The notes: generated by a model not told the origin, from the letters alone. Positions 15,523-24,817 are shown, counted from the first letter of the stretch. The stretch is 64,000 bases of DNA from Opitutaceae bacterium (GCA_028688225.1 JAQTYQ010000004.1:143929-207928); one strand, 5' to 3'. Numbers and translations: made by a program.

Positions 15523-17325
15523 CTACTTCTTACCCTTCCTTTTTGCCGGCGTCACGTTCTTCATGCCGTCCGGGCCGGCGGCGGGGGCGGGCTCGTCGTC
15601 CTTCATGCGGTTGATGACGAGCTGCTGGATGATGGTGAAGACACCGTTGACGGTAGAATAGAGCGCGAGCGCACAGGAAAAACTGTAACAGAACAGGGTG
15701 AAAATCACCGGCATGAATTTCATCATCTTCGCCTGCGCGTTGTCGACCGTCGGCTGCGGGGTCAGACGCATCTGGTAGAGCATGGTGGCGCCCATGAGCA
15801 GCGGCATGATGTTCAGCGGAAATCCAAGGAAGTGGGCGACCGTGTCGGGCGCGGAGAGATCCGGAGCCCAAAGGAAGCTTTGGAACCGCAGCTCGGCGGT
15901 GCTCTGCAGCATGGTGAAGAAGCCGATGAAGAGCGGCATGGTGATGAGGATCGGCAGGCAGCCGCCCATCGGATTGATCTTGTGCGCCTTGAACAGCTCG
16001 AGGGTCGCCTGGTTGAGCTTCTGCGGGTTGTCCTTGTGCTTCTCGCGCAGGGCCTGGATCTCGGGCTGGAACTTCTGCATGCGCTTGGCGGAACGCGAGG
16101 CCGCCAGGGTGAAGGGCAGGGTGACGGTCTTGATGATGAGCGTCATCAGGATGATCGCGAAGCCCCAATTGCCCACCCAGCGATGCGTCCAGTTCATGAG
16201 GGTGTTCATGAACGGTGCGACGTAGCCGCAGAGAAAAATCCGCATGTACCAGTTCGAGTCATACTGCATGACCTTGTCTTCGCCGTTCGGGAACTGGGCG
16301 AGGCGCCGGTATTCCTTGGGGCCGACGAAGAGGTTCCCCGCGAGCGTCGCCGAGCCGGCAGGAGCGAGCACGGGCAGGTCGAAGCGCTCCGCGCCGGTCA
16401 GGCCGACGTTGGGGCGCTGCGAACCGGGGAAGGGCGGCAGGTCGATGCGCCGCGTGACGACGGCCACACCGGGTTTGTCCGCCGTGAAGATGCTGGCGAA
16501 AAACTGGTTCTTCACCGAGGCCCAGACAATGGGGCCGCTCTTTTCCACGAAGGATTTGGGCGTGGTGTCCCGGCCGAACATGCGTCCGATGAAGCCGGCG
16601 CCCTCGAGCGCGCCGCGATCGGTGAATTGGGTCCTGTTGCCGTCGTCGCTCGCGACGTTGAGATATTGGCCATAGTCGTTGAGGTTGACGAGCGACGCCG
16701 TGCCGAGGCTGAGCGCGACGCGGGGCAGCGTCACGGCCTCGGTCGTCAAATTGCGGAAGGTGGTTTCCTGCCGGACCACGTAGGGATCGCCGGCCGGGTC
16801 GCCCGGGGCGCGGATGGCATAGCGGCGGGTGACCTCCAGGCGGTGGTCAAGCACGAGGCGATAGACGGCCTCGGTCGGCGTCGAGGAAACGAGTTCGTAG
16901 CGCGCCGTGCGGTCGAGACCGGGGAACGAATCCTCCGTGAACGCCAGGATCGGGTCGGCGTGGAGCTGGTTGAAGACATAGTGGCCGGGTTTGCCCAGCT
17001 CGGCGTCGTATTTCCGGAAAGCGACGTCGCGGATGGCCCCGCCGAAATCGGTGAGATGCACCTCGACGAAGTCGTTGTAGAGCGTGGTGACTGTCGCCTC
17101 GGTGCTGTCCTTGGCGACGGCGGCGAAGGTGGCGTCCGACGGCATGACCGGCGGCGGCAGGGCGGCGGGATTCGCCGGCGCGGACGTCACGGGCGGGAAA
17201 CTAGGCGGTTGGCCGATTTCCGGCGCGTGCGGCGCCGCGGGCGGCGAAAGACGCGAGCCGAGGTAGAGGCTGACAAACGCCGCGGCCAGCAACAGGGCAC
17301 CGATCAAGGTGTTCTTTTTATCCAT
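15523..17325 (-). CDS. yidC: Membrane protein insertase YidC
   Basis: Inserts proteins into the inner membrane with or without SecYEG. At 600 residues it is a Gram-negative-type YidC: one N-terminal membrane helix (TLIGALLLAAAFVSLYLG), a large periplasmic domain, and a C-terminal 60KD_IMP insertase domain from about residue 370 with NWGFAIILMTLIIKTVTLPF, the ASRSAKRMQKFQPEIQ loop and MGGCLPILITMPLFIGFF. It lies 57 nt after yidD in the conserved rpmH-rnpA-yidD-yidC order. The tail ends in a basic KRKGKK. Confidence 0.95.
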   Translation of the reverse strand: MDKKNTLIGALLLAAAFVSLYLGSRLSPPAAPHAPEIGQPPSFPPVTSAPANPAALPPPVMPSDATFAAVAKDSTEATVTTLYNDFVEVHLTDFGGAIRDVAFRKYDAELGKPGHYVFNQLHADPILAFTEDSFPGLDRTARYELVSSTPTEAVYRLVLDHRLEVTRRYAIRAPGDPAGDPYVVRQETTFRNLTTEAVTLPRVALSLGTASLVNLNDYGQYLNVASDDGNRTQFTDRGALEGAGFIGRMFGRDTTPKSFVEKSGPIVWASVKNQFFASIFTADKPGVAVVTRRIDLPPFPGSQRPNVGLTGAERFDLPVLAPAGSATLAGNLFVGPKEYRRLAQFPNGEDKVMQYDSNWYMRIFLCGYVAPFMNTLMNWTHRWVGNWGFAIILMTLIIKTVTLPFTLAASRSAKRMQKFQPEIQALREKHKDNPQKLNQATLELFKAHKINPMGGCLPILITMPLFIGFFTMLQSTAELRFQSFLWAPDLSAPDTVAHFLGFPLNIMPLLMGATMLYQMRLTPQPTVDNAQAKMMKFMPVIFTLFCYSFSCALALYSTVNGVFTIIQQLVINRMKDDEPAPAAGPDGMKNVTPAKRKGKK

Positions 17326-17382
17326 TAAGGAGAGATGGTGAAGGTGAGAATGAAAAGGGAAGAGGGCAGGAGCGGCCGGTGT

Positions 17383-17772
17383 TCAGCGGGCGCAGCCAAA
17401 ACCGTGAGGGTCTGGCTCTGCGCCGGCGGGCGGGCGGATGGTCTGAGCCCAAACGCGCACGCATTTGGCTGCAGGATGCGCTCGCGGGACCGGATCAAAG
17501 CCGCCCGGATGCAGGGGATGGCATTTCAGCAGGCGGCGGAGCGACAGCCACGCGCCGGCCAGGGCGCCGTGCTCGCGCACCGCCTGCGCGGCGTATTGCG
17601 AGCAGGTCGGATGAAAACGGCAGCCGCACGCCGGGCCCAGCACCACCGGCAGCACCGGCGAAAGCGTGCGCCGGTAAAGCCAGATCAAGCCCAGCAGGCC
17701 GCGCGCGGGCAGCGACGCAGCCAGCGTGATCACACGCCAGAGGATCGAGGAAGCTCCGCCGGATGAGTTCAT
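17383..17772 (-). CDS. yidD: Membrane protein insertion efficiency factor YidD
   Basis: A small membrane-associated protein that helps YidC-dependent insertion. The 129-residue product has [30 protein letters not shown] and [13 protein letters not shown], the YidD hallmarks with three conserved cysteines. The C-terminus is longer than in many YidD proteins. Its start overlaps the rnpA stop by 4 nt (ATGA), so the two are probably coupled. Confidence 0.93.
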   Translation of the reverse strand: MNSSGGASSILWRVITLAASLPARGLLGLIWLYRRTLSPVLPVVLGPACGCRFHPTCSQYAAQAVREHGALAGAWLSLRRLLKCHPLHPGGFDPVPRAHPAAKCVRVWAQTIRPPAGAEPDPHGFGCAR

Positions 17773-18137
17773 GCTTGGCCACCCCGGATGCGCCGACAGG
17801 CATCGATGAACTTCGCCTCGGCCTCGTGAAAGGCAAGCCGGTTGAGCGAGGCGCGTGCCACCAGCAGGAGATCGGTCCCGGAAGGAAGGAGCGTCTGGTG
17901 GCGGCGGAAGAGCTCACGCAGACGGCGTTTGGCGGCGTTGCGGCGCACCGCGCCGCCCACCGCGGCGGCTGAGGCCACCACGCCCACCCGCGCCAGCGAC
18001 GATCCGGTCGCGGCGCCGGCAGGATCGCGGCTTCGCCACCACACGGTGAAGGCCCCGCCGTCGAGACGGCGACCCTGCGCACGCACCTGGCGGAAGTCGT
18101 TCTGTCGCCGCAGATGCTGCTCGGTGCGCATGTGCAT
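17769..18137 (-). CDS. rnpA: Ribonuclease P protein component
   Basis: The protein subunit of RNase P, which matures tRNA 5' ends. About 122 residues from the chosen ATG ([18 protein letters not shown]). The open frame extends further but only into Pro-rich sequence antisense-like to rpmH. It has the RNR box in a variant form ([17 protein letters not shown]) and LLLVARAS. It lies between rpmH and yidD in the usual order. A second Met two codons later could also serve. Confidence 0.9.
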   Translation of the reverse strand: MHMRTEQHLRRQNDFRQVRAQGRRLDGGAFTVWWRSRDPAGAATGSSLARVGVVASAAAVGGAVRRNAAKRRLRELFRRHQTLLPSGTDLLLVARASLNRLAFHEAEAKFIDACRRIRGGQA

Positions 18138-18208
18138 CGGTGGAAATGGAACCGGCGCGAATCGGAGCAGGCTGACTGCGGATGAGGACAGCAAGGGCGC
18201 GAACGCAC

Positions 18209-18346
18209 TCAGGCGACCGTCAGGCGCTTGCGGCCCTTGTGGCGGCGGGAAGCGAGCACCTTGCGACCGCTTTTGGTGGACATGCGGGCGCGGAAGCCGA
18301 TGCGGCGCACGCGCTTTTTGCGGTGGGGGCGGAATGTAGGTTGCAT
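18209..18346 (-). CDS. rpmH: 50S ribosomal protein L34
   Basis: A 45-codon gene below most length cut-offs. The translated protein begins [19 protein letters not shown], continues with [15 protein letters not shown] and ends [10 protein letters not shown], which is a complete L34. Start ATG at 18344-18346 and stop TGA at 18209-18211. It is the first gene of the rpmH-rnpA-yidD-yidC cluster; its promoter must lie in the roughly 110 nt before the divergent SRAP gene. dnaA, often next to rpmH, is not here. Confidence 0.95.
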   Translation of the reverse strand: MQPTFRPHRKKRVRRIGFRARMSTKSGRKVLASRRHKGRKRLTVA

Positions 18347-18459
18347 GATTTTGTCGAAAAAAGAGGGTCAAGGTGACCGGAGCCGCTCTGGGGTGTCAAG
18401 GACGGGCTTGGGTGTGTTTCAGGGTTTCACTCCGCCCGGAAAACCGCCAGCCTTGGCGC

Positions 18460-19182
18460 ATGTGCTACCGCTATCTGCTGCAGGTGGAAGCGCTGCAGGC
18501 GTTGGCGGAGCGCCTGGAAGTCATCTGCCCCGCCGGCTGGCGGTCGCGCTACAACCTTGCCCCCGGTGAGCCCATTCCCGTGGTGCGGATGCGTTCCGCC
18601 GCCACGGCGCGGGAAGTCGCCATGCTGCGCTGGGGACTGGTGCCGGGCTGGGCCCGGGAGAACGATGCCGCCCGGGCGCCGGCCAACGCCCGGGCGGAAA
18701 GCCTGGCGGACCGGCCGACCTTCCGCGACGCCTACCGCCACCGCCGGTGTCTCATTCCGGCCAGCGGCTTCTATGAGTGGCAGGGCCGGGGCCGACGCCG
18801 GCAACCCTACCTGTTTCGCCTGCGCGGCGAGGCGGCGTTCGGTTTCGCCGGCCTGTGGGAGGCATGGCCTGATCCCGCCTCCGGACGGAAGCTGGAAACC
18901 TGTGCGATCATCACCACCGCGCCCAATGAGCTGATGCGTCCCATCCATGACCGCATGCCGGCCATCCTCGCACTGGAGGACTGCGGACGCTGGCTCGATT
19001 CCCGCCGCGTGCAACCGCGGGAACTCGCCCCGCTGCTGCGCCCTTTTCCCGCCGAGGCGATGACCGCCACTCCACTCACCAACCGCGTGAACAACCTCCG
19101 CCACGATGATCCCGCCTGCCTCGAACCGGCGCCCGCCCTGGACCGGGATGGCGATCCGGCGCAGCTTTCGCTCGGTTGGTGA
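18460..19182 (+). CDS. SOS response-associated peptidase family protein (SRAP/YedK-like)
   Basis: The SRAP family protects abasic sites in single-stranded DNA by forming a covalent bond through Cys2. The ATG at 18460 is chosen because it yields MCYRYLL with Cys at position 2; the longer frame from 18373 would abolish this. Other landmarks are YNLAPGEPIPV, ANARAESLADRPTFR, SGFYEWQ (active-site Glu) and HDRMPAIL (active-site His). 240 residues, normal length. Divergent from rpmH. Confidence 0.9.
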   Translation: MCYRYLLQVEALQALAERLEVICPAGWRSRYNLAPGEPIPVVRMRSAATAREVAMLRWGLVPGWARENDAARAPANARAESLADRPTFRDAYRHRRCLIPASGFYEWQGRGRRRQPYLFRLRGEAAFGFAGLWEAWPDPASGRKLETCAIITTAPNELMRPIHDRMPAILALEDCGRWLDSRRVQPRELAPLLRPFPAEAMTATPLTNRVNNLRHDDPACLEPAPALDRDGDPAQLSLGW

Positions 19183-19297
19183 CCGGGCCCACCGGACGCG
19201 CCGACAAGACTTCGACATTTTCATGGATCAGGCGCAATTTGACAGAACCGGCACCCGCATGTAAGAGACCGTTGGTCCGCAGCCACCACTCCTATCC

Positions 19298-20068
19298 ATG
19301 CACTTGTCCGTCACCTTCCTCCAGCGCGGCCTCCTGATGGCCGCTTTTGCCCTCCCGGCCGCCGTCCTTCACGCCACCGACTCCTTCGAGGGCCGGGTGG
19401 AGATGAAACTCACCAGCGCTGAGCGCGGCGATCCGCACGTCATCAATTACGCCCTCAAGGAGGGCAAACTGCGCTTTGATTTCCCGAAAGATCAACCCGG
19501 ACGGGAGCAGGGCGGGGGCAGCGGCGCGATGATCGTCGATTTCGGCAAGCGCGAGACGCTGATCCTCATGGAGATGCCCGACCGTCAGGGCGGAGCGCCG
19601 CGCAAGATGTATATGCGTCGCCCGCTCCCGCAGCCGGGCGAAGTGCAGCCCAACCGTGGCGGGGCCGACGAGCCGGTCAGCAGTCCCGTCGCCACCGGCC
19701 GCACGGAGGTCATTGCCGGCTACAAGGCCGCCGAATACACGGTGACCGGCAAGAACGGCGATATCCACGAACTCTGGCTGGCGAAGGGGCTGGGTAATTT
19801 CATGTTCCCGGCCGCGCAGAATCCAATGGGTCACGGCCGCCCGGCGAACGCGCCTGCCTGGGAAAAGCTTGTCCGGAACGGTGGTTTTTTCCCGCTGCGC
19901 GTCATCACCCGTGACACCGGTGGCCGCGAGAAGACGCGTCTGGAGGTGACGAAGATCGAGAAAATCGCGCTGCCCGATACACTCTTCACCCCCGAGGGCT
20001 ACAGCGAATTTCAAATCCCCGGTTTGGGCGGCGGACTTCCGGGCGGCCTCAATCCGTTCAAGCGCTAA
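19298..20068 (+). CDS. Exported DUF4412 domain protein
   Basis: A 256-residue protein with a signal peptide (LLMAAFALPAAVLHA, cleavage likely after the ATD region) and a DUF4412-like domain: FEGRVEMKLTS, GKLRFDFPK, a long loop, EVIAGYKAAEYTV and FPLRVITRD. Such proteins resemble outer-membrane lipoprotein-carrier folds and are common in Verrucomicrobiota and Bacteroidota. The tail is rich in Gly and Pro. It is alone on its transcript as far as spacing shows. Function is unknown. Confidence 0.75.
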   Translation: MHLSVTFLQRGLLMAAFALPAAVLHATDSFEGRVEMKLTSAERGDPHVINYALKEGKLRFDFPKDQPGREQGGGSGAMIVDFGKRETLILMEMPDRQGGAPRKMYMRRPLPQPGEVQPNRGGADEPVSSPVATGRTEVIAGYKAAEYTVTGKNGDIHELWLAKGLGNFMFPAAQNPMGHGRPANAPAWEKLVRNGGFFPLRVITRDTGGREKTRLEVTKIEKIALPDTLFTPEGYSEFQIPGLGGGLPGGLNPFKR

Positions 20069-20297
20069 ACCAGCGCGCCGCCCGGGGGATTTCCGGCTTC
20101 CCGTGCCACCGGCTTGCCAGCGGCGGATATCCTTGGCTTGGTGCGGAAAACCGCCGGTGGCCAAACCGGGATTCATGCGCCGCATCAAGCACTTGGAGGG
20201 AAACCTCCGCCCGGTGCCAGCAGATCGCCTACTGAGGCCGATGGGCTCTCGCCTCGGAAACTTTTTTGTGTAGCGTGCGTCTAACGAGCCAAACGCC

Positions 20298-20828
20298 ATG
20301 AAAACGAAGGTCTTCATTCTTGCCATGTTGCTCAGTACGGGCGCCGGGCTGGCTTTCGCAGCCGATCCGGCGACGGCCAAGCCGGAGTCGCAGGTGGCGG
20401 TCGTCTATGTCGACCCGGAGAAATTCACGGATGTGAAGCAGGAGAACTGGACCGAGAATTCCACTAACCTGCTCGATCAGCTCAAAGAGTTCATGACCGA
20501 GACGGGTGCGCGCTACGTGCCGGCCGGCATGCATCTCGAGATCAAGGTCACCGACGTCGATCTGGCCGGCGACTTCGAACCGTGGCGCGGCCCGGATTTT
20601 GACCACGTCCGCGTCATCAAGGACATCTATCCACCCCGCATCAAACTGGAGTTCAGCCTGACCGACGAGAAAGGCAAGGTGGTCAGCTCAGGCAAGCGCG
20701 CCCTGACTGATCTGGCCTACCAGATGCGGAGCACGACCATCCTGCCGCGGGACGACTACCTGCGTCACGAGAAGGAACTGCTGCGGGACTGGTTCTACGA
20801 CGAATTCAACAGCCTGCGCAAAGGCTGA
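20298..20828 (+). CDS. Exported DUF3016 domain protein
   Basis: A 176-residue protein with an N-terminal signal peptide (MKTKVFILAMLLSTGAGLAF, then AADP) and a DUF3016-like domain: VVYVDPEKFTDVK, MHLEIKVTDVDLAGDFEPW, then DIYPPRIKLEFSLTD and YLRHEKELLRDWF near the end. DUF3016 proteins are periplasmic and uncharacterised. The gene ends 75 nt before the S4-domain gene. Confidence 0.8.
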   Translation: MKTKVFILAMLLSTGAGLAFAADPATAKPESQVAVVYVDPEKFTDVKQENWTENSTNLLDQLKEFMTETGARYVPAGMHLEIKVTDVDLAGDFEPWRGPDFDHVRVIKDIYPPRIKLEFSLTDEKGKVVSSGKRALTDLAYQMRSTTILPRDDYLRHEKELLRDWFYDEFNSLRKG

Positions 20829-20902
20829 ACGCGCCCGGCCCGGAGCGGCGTGCGTCCAGATAATTGTTTTCGCGCGGCCGCGGATCTTCTACGTTCGCGG
20901 CC

Positions 20903-21286
20903 GTGGTTATCTCCCCCGAAACGGAACGCATCGACAAATGGCTGTGGGCCGTGCGCATCTTCAAGACGCGCAGCCTGGCCACCGACTCGTGCCGCGCCGG
21001 CAGTGTCACGGTGAACGGCCAGCCGGTGAAATCCTCCCGCGGCGTACGTCCCGGCGAAATCGTCGTCGTGCGGCAGGGGCTCGTCCACCGCACGCTCAAG
21101 GTGCGGGCGGTGCCGCCGGCGCGTGTGGGCGCCAGGCTCGTCGCAACCTACTGTGAGGAACAGACGCCGCCGGCCGAATTCGAGAAGGCGCGGCGGCAGC
21201 GCGTGCAACAGTTTCTCGCCCGGGCCAAGGGTTCGGGTCGCCCAACCAAGCGCGACCGGCGCTTGATCGACCGGCTCCTCGGCTGA
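20903..21286 (+). CDS. S4-domain RNA-binding protein (Hsp15/HslR-like)
   Basis: About 127 residues. The S4 domain is at the N-terminus: ERIDKWLWAVRIFKTRSLA, AGSVTVNGQPVKSSRGVRPG, EIVVVR. The basic tail KGSGRPTKRDRRLIDRLLG is typical of Hsp15, which binds stalled 50S subunits carrying nascent chains. The start is taken as GTG (20903) just before the conserved ISPETERIDKW; an in-frame TTG lies 39 nt upstream. Both are non-ATG starts. Confidence 0.85.
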   Translation: MVISPETERIDKWLWAVRIFKTRSLATDSCRAGSVTVNGQPVKSSRGVRPGEIVVVRQGLVHRTLKVRAVPPARVGARLVATYCEEQTPPAEFEKARRQRVQQFLARAKGSGRPTKRDRRLIDRLLG

Positions 21287-21517
21287 GCGGCACGCGGCAT
21301 CTCTCCCCATGACCGATCTCACTGCGCGATTCGCGGCCGGGATGCAGGCGACCGGCCGGCGCCGCGTCAACGGTCATGCCGCATCCAGGCGCATCAACCG
21401 CGCCATCCCGATGCCCGAGGACATCAAGGCGGAGCACCGCATCGGAATGCCGCCGGCCCGGCGCGTCCGCGGCAGGTTCGCCGGCGGAACCCCGCGCCTG
21501 GTTCGCAGACCGTGTTC

Positions 21518-22777
21518 ATGAAAAGGCACTTCATTCTTGCGCCTTTTGGCAGCGCCGGGGACGTCAATCCGTTCCTTTGGATCGGCCGCGGCCTGCGGGA
21601 GCGCGGCCATGAGGTGACGCTCATCGTCGCGCCGCCGTTTGCCCCGGCGGCCCGACGTGCGGGCTTCCCATTCCTCACCGTCGGGGAGCCGGGGCTGTAT
21701 GAGCGGGTGATCCAAGATCCCGACCTGTGGCATCCCTGGCGTGGCATGGATCTCACCATCGGTTACGCGGGCCGCCTGACGGAGGAGTATTTCGAGGCCA
21801 TCCGCACCGTGGTGGACCGGGCCGGCGACAAGACGGCGCTGGTCGGTTCCTTTCTGGCTTTCGGCGCCCGCCTGGCGCGGGAGAAATTCGGCCTGCCCCT
21901 GGCCACGATCCATTTGCAGCCGGCGTTGTTCCTCAGCTTGCACGACACGCCGGTAATGCGAGCGCATCTGGAATGGTTCACGAAGCTGCCGCGCTGGCTC
22001 AAGCGGGCGTTCTTCGCCCTGCCGAATCCTGTCGACCAGACGGCCGGACCGCCGGTGCAAAAGGCCTGCGCCCGCGCCGGCGTCGCGCCGCCACGCCGTC
22101 TGGTCCAGGAATGGATGCATTCCCCCGATGCGGTGTTGGGATTGTTCCCCGACTGGTTTGCCGTGCCGCAGCCGGATTGGCCGCCGCGCTGCCGTCTGGC
22201 CGGCTTTCCGCTTTACGACCTTGGCGACCAGCTGGAACTGACGCCGGAACTGGAGCGTTTCCTGGCCGGCGGGCCGCCTCCGGTGCTGTTCACGCCGGGC
22301 AGTGCCATGGCCCACGGGCGGAAATTTTTTGCGACGGCACTGGAGGCCTGCCGCCGGCTGGGCCGGCGCGGGATTTTCGCGACCGCGCACGGCGACCAGC
22401 TTCCAGCGCGCCTGCCGGCCACGGTGCAGGCCGTGGACTATGTGCCCTTCAGCCGGCTGATGCCCAGGGTGGCGGCCGTCGTGCACCACGGCGGAATCGG
22501 CACGCTGTCGCAGGCATTGGCGGCGGGAGTGCCGCAGCTCGTGATGCCGATGGCGCATGACCAGCCCGACAACGCCCACCGGCTTGTCCGGCTCGGCGTG
22601 GCGCGGCGGCTTTATCCGCCCCGGTTTACCGCCGGCCGGGTCACGGCGGCCCTGCGCGCCCTCCTGCAGGATTCCGCCGTGCGCACCGCGTGTGTCTCCG
22701 CCGCGGAAAAAGTACGCGCCGCCCGTCCGGCCGACGTGGTGCTCGACACCTTGGAAACCCTGCGCCGCGTCGATTGA
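21518..22777 (+). CDS. Glycosyltransferase family 1 (UGT/sterol glucosyltransferase-like)
   Basis: A 419-residue GT-B fold enzyme expected to use a nucleotide sugar and a lipid or small-molecule acceptor. The N-terminal half opens with HFILAPFGSAGDVNPFLWIG and GHEVTLI. The C-terminal half has the donor-binding signature: VDYVPFSRLMPRVAAVVHHG, GIGTLSQALAAGVPQLVMPM and AHDQPDNAHR. ATG at 21518 is used; GTG at 21512 is also possible. It precedes the uracil-DNA glycosylase gene by 6 nt, so both are likely cotranscribed. Confidence 0.85.
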   Translation: MKRHFILAPFGSAGDVNPFLWIGRGLRERGHEVTLIVAPPFAPAARRAGFPFLTVGEPGLYERVIQDPDLWHPWRGMDLTIGYAGRLTEEYFEAIRTVVDRAGDKTALVGSFLAFGARLAREKFGLPLATIHLQPALFLSLHDTPVMRAHLEWFTKLPRWLKRAFFALPNPVDQTAGPPVQKACARAGVAPPRRLVQEWMHSPDAVLGLFPDWFAVPQPDWPPRCRLAGFPLYDLGDQLELTPELERFLAGGPPPVLFTPGSAMAHGRKFFATALEACRRLGRRGIFATAHGDQLPARLPATVQAVDYVPFSRLMPRVAAVVHHGGIGTLSQALAAGVPQLVMPMAHDQPDNAHRLVRLGVARRLYPPRFTAGRVTAALRALLQDSAVRTACVSAAEKVRAARPADVVLDTLETLRRVD

Positions 22778-22783
22778 GTCGCC

Positions 22784-23419
22784 ATGCCCGCTGTCCCCAC
22801 GCTTGCTGGAATCCGGCTGCATCTCGCGGCGCTGCAACGCTGCCGTTTGTGCCCGCAGATGCACCGGCCGGTCGTCGTGGGCCGGCCGGTGGCGAGCCGC
22901 ATCCTGCTCGTGGGCCAGGCGCCGGGCGACAAAGAGCCGAAGCTTGGCCGGCCCTTCGCGTGGACCGCCGGCCGGACGCTCTTCCGCTGGTTGCACGCCA
23001 CGCTGGGCTGGACGGAGGAACAGACGCGCGACCGGGTTTATTTTGCCGCGGTCTGCCGCTGTTTTCCCGGCAAGAAACCGCAGGGCGGCGACCGGGTGCC
23101 GGACGGGGAGGAAATCGCCAACTGCGCGCGGTGGCTGGAACGCGAGTTCGCCCTGTTGCGACCCCGGCTGGTGCTTCCGGTCGGCAAACTGGCCATCACC
23201 CGGTTCCTCGGCGAGCGGCCGCTGACCGAGGTGGTCGGGCGCGCGTTCCGGGTCACCGTTTACGGACGGGAGGTCGACGTCGTGCCGCTGCCGCATCCCT
23301 CGGGGGCCTCACCGTGGCACCGCATGGAACCGGGCAAGACGCTGCTCCAGCAGGCGTTGGCCCTGGTGGCGGCGCATCCGGCCGTGCGGCCGGCGCAGGA
23401 TCCCGCAGGAAAAGAATAG
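22784..23419 (+). CDS. Uracil-DNA glycosylase family protein, FeS (family 4/5-like)
   Basis: Removes uracil from DNA to start base-excision repair. The 211-residue protein has the motif-1 variant VGQAPGDKEPKLGRPF (residues 43-58) and the motif-3 HPSGASPWHR. Four candidate cluster ligands are in family order: Cys20 and Cys23 (CRLC), one of Cys91/Cys93 (VCRCFPGK) and Cys114. GQAPGDKE differs from the usual GEAPGxxED of family 4, so the exact subfamily is open. The gene starts 6 nt after the glycosyltransferase. Confidence 0.82.
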   Translation: MPAVPTLAGIRLHLAALQRCRLCPQMHRPVVVGRPVASRILLVGQAPGDKEPKLGRPFAWTAGRTLFRWLHATLGWTEEQTRDRVYFAAVCRCFPGKKPQGGDRVPDGEEIANCARWLEREFALLRPRLVLPVGKLAITRFLGERPLTEVVGRAFRVTVYGREVDVVPLPHPSGASPWHRMEPGKTLLQQALALVAAHPAVRPAQDPAGKE

Positions 23420-23586
23420 CTTGTATTTTCCCGAGGAATCTGTGTGCTGCGCAACGCTTCCTGGATAGATTGTGTTAGGTTACGAGATATGGTGGATTAT
23501 CAGGCGGGCTTGGCGCCCGGTGATGATTTGAAACCCGGTGATCGGGAACAGTCCGTGAGCTACCGGTAGATCAAGGGATCATCATT

Positions 23587-23925
23587 ATGGGTTCGAAATT
23601 GTATGTTGGTAATCTGGCTTTCAGCACGACTGAGAGCGAATTGCGCGATCTCTTTGCGCAGCACGGTACGGTGTCCGAGGTGTTCATTGCCATGGACAAA
23701 TTCAGCGGCCGCTCCCGCGGTTTCGCGTTTGTGACGATGGGCTCGGACGCCGAGGCCAAGGCGGCCATCACCGGCGTCAACGGCAAGAATGTCGGGGGGC
23801 GCGACCTCACGGTCAACGAAGCCCGCCCGAAAGAAGAGGGCGGCGGCCGTTCCTTCGGTGGCGGCGGCGGCGGTGGTGGTGGCCGTTCCTACGGCGGCGG
23901 CGGCGGTGGCAATCGCCGGTACTGA
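23587..23925 (+). CDS. Glycine-rich RRM RNA-binding protein
   Basis: A 112-residue protein of one RNA recognition motif plus a glycine-rich tail. RNP2 is LYVGNL (residues 5-10) and RNP1 is RGFAFVTM (44-51). The tail consists of long Gly runs broken by GRS and Tyr. This is the bacterial/cyanobacterial Rbp type, often cold-induced and translated from a long structured leader. About 165 nt upstream carry no gene. A purine tract AAGGGA precedes the ATG. It ends in a strong terminator, so it is monocistronic. Confidence 0.92.
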   Translation: MGSKLYVGNLAFSTTESELRDLFAQHGTVSEVFIAMDKFSGRSRGFAFVTMGSDAEAKAAITGVNGKNVGGRDLTVNEARPKEEGGGRSFGGGGGGGGGRSYGGGGGGNRRY

Positions 23926-23955
23926 GCCGTCGTTTTCCCACCGGTTTGCTTTGCA

Positions 23956-23985
23956 GGCGGGGCCCCAGCAGGGCCTCGCCTTTTT
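23956..23985 (+). terminator. Intrinsic terminator of the RRM gene
   Basis: Stem GGCGGGGCCC (23956-23965) with GGGCCTCGCC (23971-23980), one G-U pair, loop CAGCA region, then TTTTT. Confidence 0.9.
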
Positions 23986-24059
23986 GCTTTTCGGGACGGG
24001 CTTCGGCCGGAGTGCGGCTGCGGACTTTACTTTCACCTGCTGGATGCAAAACTTGCCGC

Positions 24060-24527
24060 ATGCGCACCGCTTTCTGGCTTGCACTGTCCGTCGCCGTCTG
24101 GAGCGCGCTGCCATTGCAGGCGCAGCGGGAAAAACTGTCCTGGGACGAACTGGCCATCGTTGAAAAGACCTGGCCGAAGGCCAGGAAGACATCCACCGGC
24201 CTGCGCTACATCATCCTCAAGGAAGGCACGGGCGACGCCACCCCCCAGCCGGGCGACAAGGTGGCGGTGCTTTATCAGGGCCGTTTGCTCAACGGCAAGG
24301 TTTTCAACGAAGAGCTGGATCCGGCCCGGCCGTTCCGTCCCCGCATCGGCCGCGATCAGCTCATCGCCGGCTGGGAGGAGGTGCTCAAGCAGATGAAGCG
24401 GGGCGAGAAACGACTGATCATCGTGCCCTATGAACTCGGCTACGGCACCCGTGGCAACCCGCCGCGCATTCCCCGCCGCGCCACGCTGGTCTTCGAGATC
24501 GAACTGCTGGATTTCAGCAAAGAGTAG
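24060..24527 (+). CDS. Exported FKBP-type peptidyl-prolyl isomerase
   Basis: About 155 residues from the ATG at 24060, which opens a signal peptide (MRTAFWLALSVAVWSALPLQ, then AQRE). The FKBP domain follows: GLRYIILKEGTGDATPQPGD, VLYQGRLLNGKVF, LIAGWEEVLKQMKRGEKR and the closing TLVFEIELLDF. It is a prolyl isomerase or chaperone in the periplasm. A longer frame upstream begins inside the preceding terminator and is rejected. A related membrane-anchored FKBP is at 34984-35541. Confidence 0.9.
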   Translation: MRTAFWLALSVAVWSALPLQAQREKLSWDELAIVEKTWPKARKTSTGLRYIILKEGTGDATPQPGDKVAVLYQGRLLNGKVFNEELDPARPFRPRIGRDQLIAGWEEVLKQMKRGEKRLIIVPYELGYGTRGNPPRIPRRATLVFEIELLDFSKE

Positions 24528-24538
24528 GGCGCCCCGGC

Positions 24539-24817
24539 TCAGCGGCCGGCCCCGCGGTTTGCAGAATTGACGAACGGGTATAGTTTGGCGAATTCGGCCG
24601 CGGCCATCTGCCGGGCCTCCGCCTCGGTCCTGGCGGATCCGGAGCCGAGCAACTCATGCATGCGCTTGCTCACCCAGCGGTCGCGGAATTCAGCCTCCAC
24701 ACCCGCGGCCGGCGGCAATTCCGGCGGGACGGCTTTTTTTCCCTTGCGGTGCAACAGGCTGCAACCGGCGGTCAGGGCAAGCGTGAAGACAAGAGCGGCA
24801 AGGACGAAGTGTTTCAT
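24539..24817 (-). CDS. Small predicted lipoprotein
   Basis: A 92-residue protein with a lipoprotein signal (VLAALVFTLALTAGC, Cys at position 19), followed by a basic segment and helical sequence ending in a KLYPFVNSANRGAGR tail. It is convergent with the FKBP gene and divergent from the Pro-rich gene. No known family is recognised; the helical AEAEARQMAAAEFAKLYP stretch is conserved-looking. Confidence 0.7.
   Translation of the reverse strand: MKHFVLAALVFTLALTAGCSLLHRKGKKAVPPELPPAAGVEAEFRDRWVSKRMHELLGSGSARTEAEARQMAAAEFAKLYPFVNSANRGAGR

Noticed and set aside
14515..17328. 937-codon plus-strand frame
   Set aside because: It lies fully opposite yebC and yidC, both certain; long antisense frames are expected at this GC content.
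18131..18371. N-terminal extension of rnpA
   Set aside because: The extension overlaps rpmH in another frame and is Pro/Arg-rich; the RnpA family begins at the chosen Met.
21309..21521. 70-codon frame before the glycosyltransferase
   Set aside because: Overlaps the glycosyltransferase start region, is Arg-rich like off-frame GC-rich DNA, and resembles nothing known.
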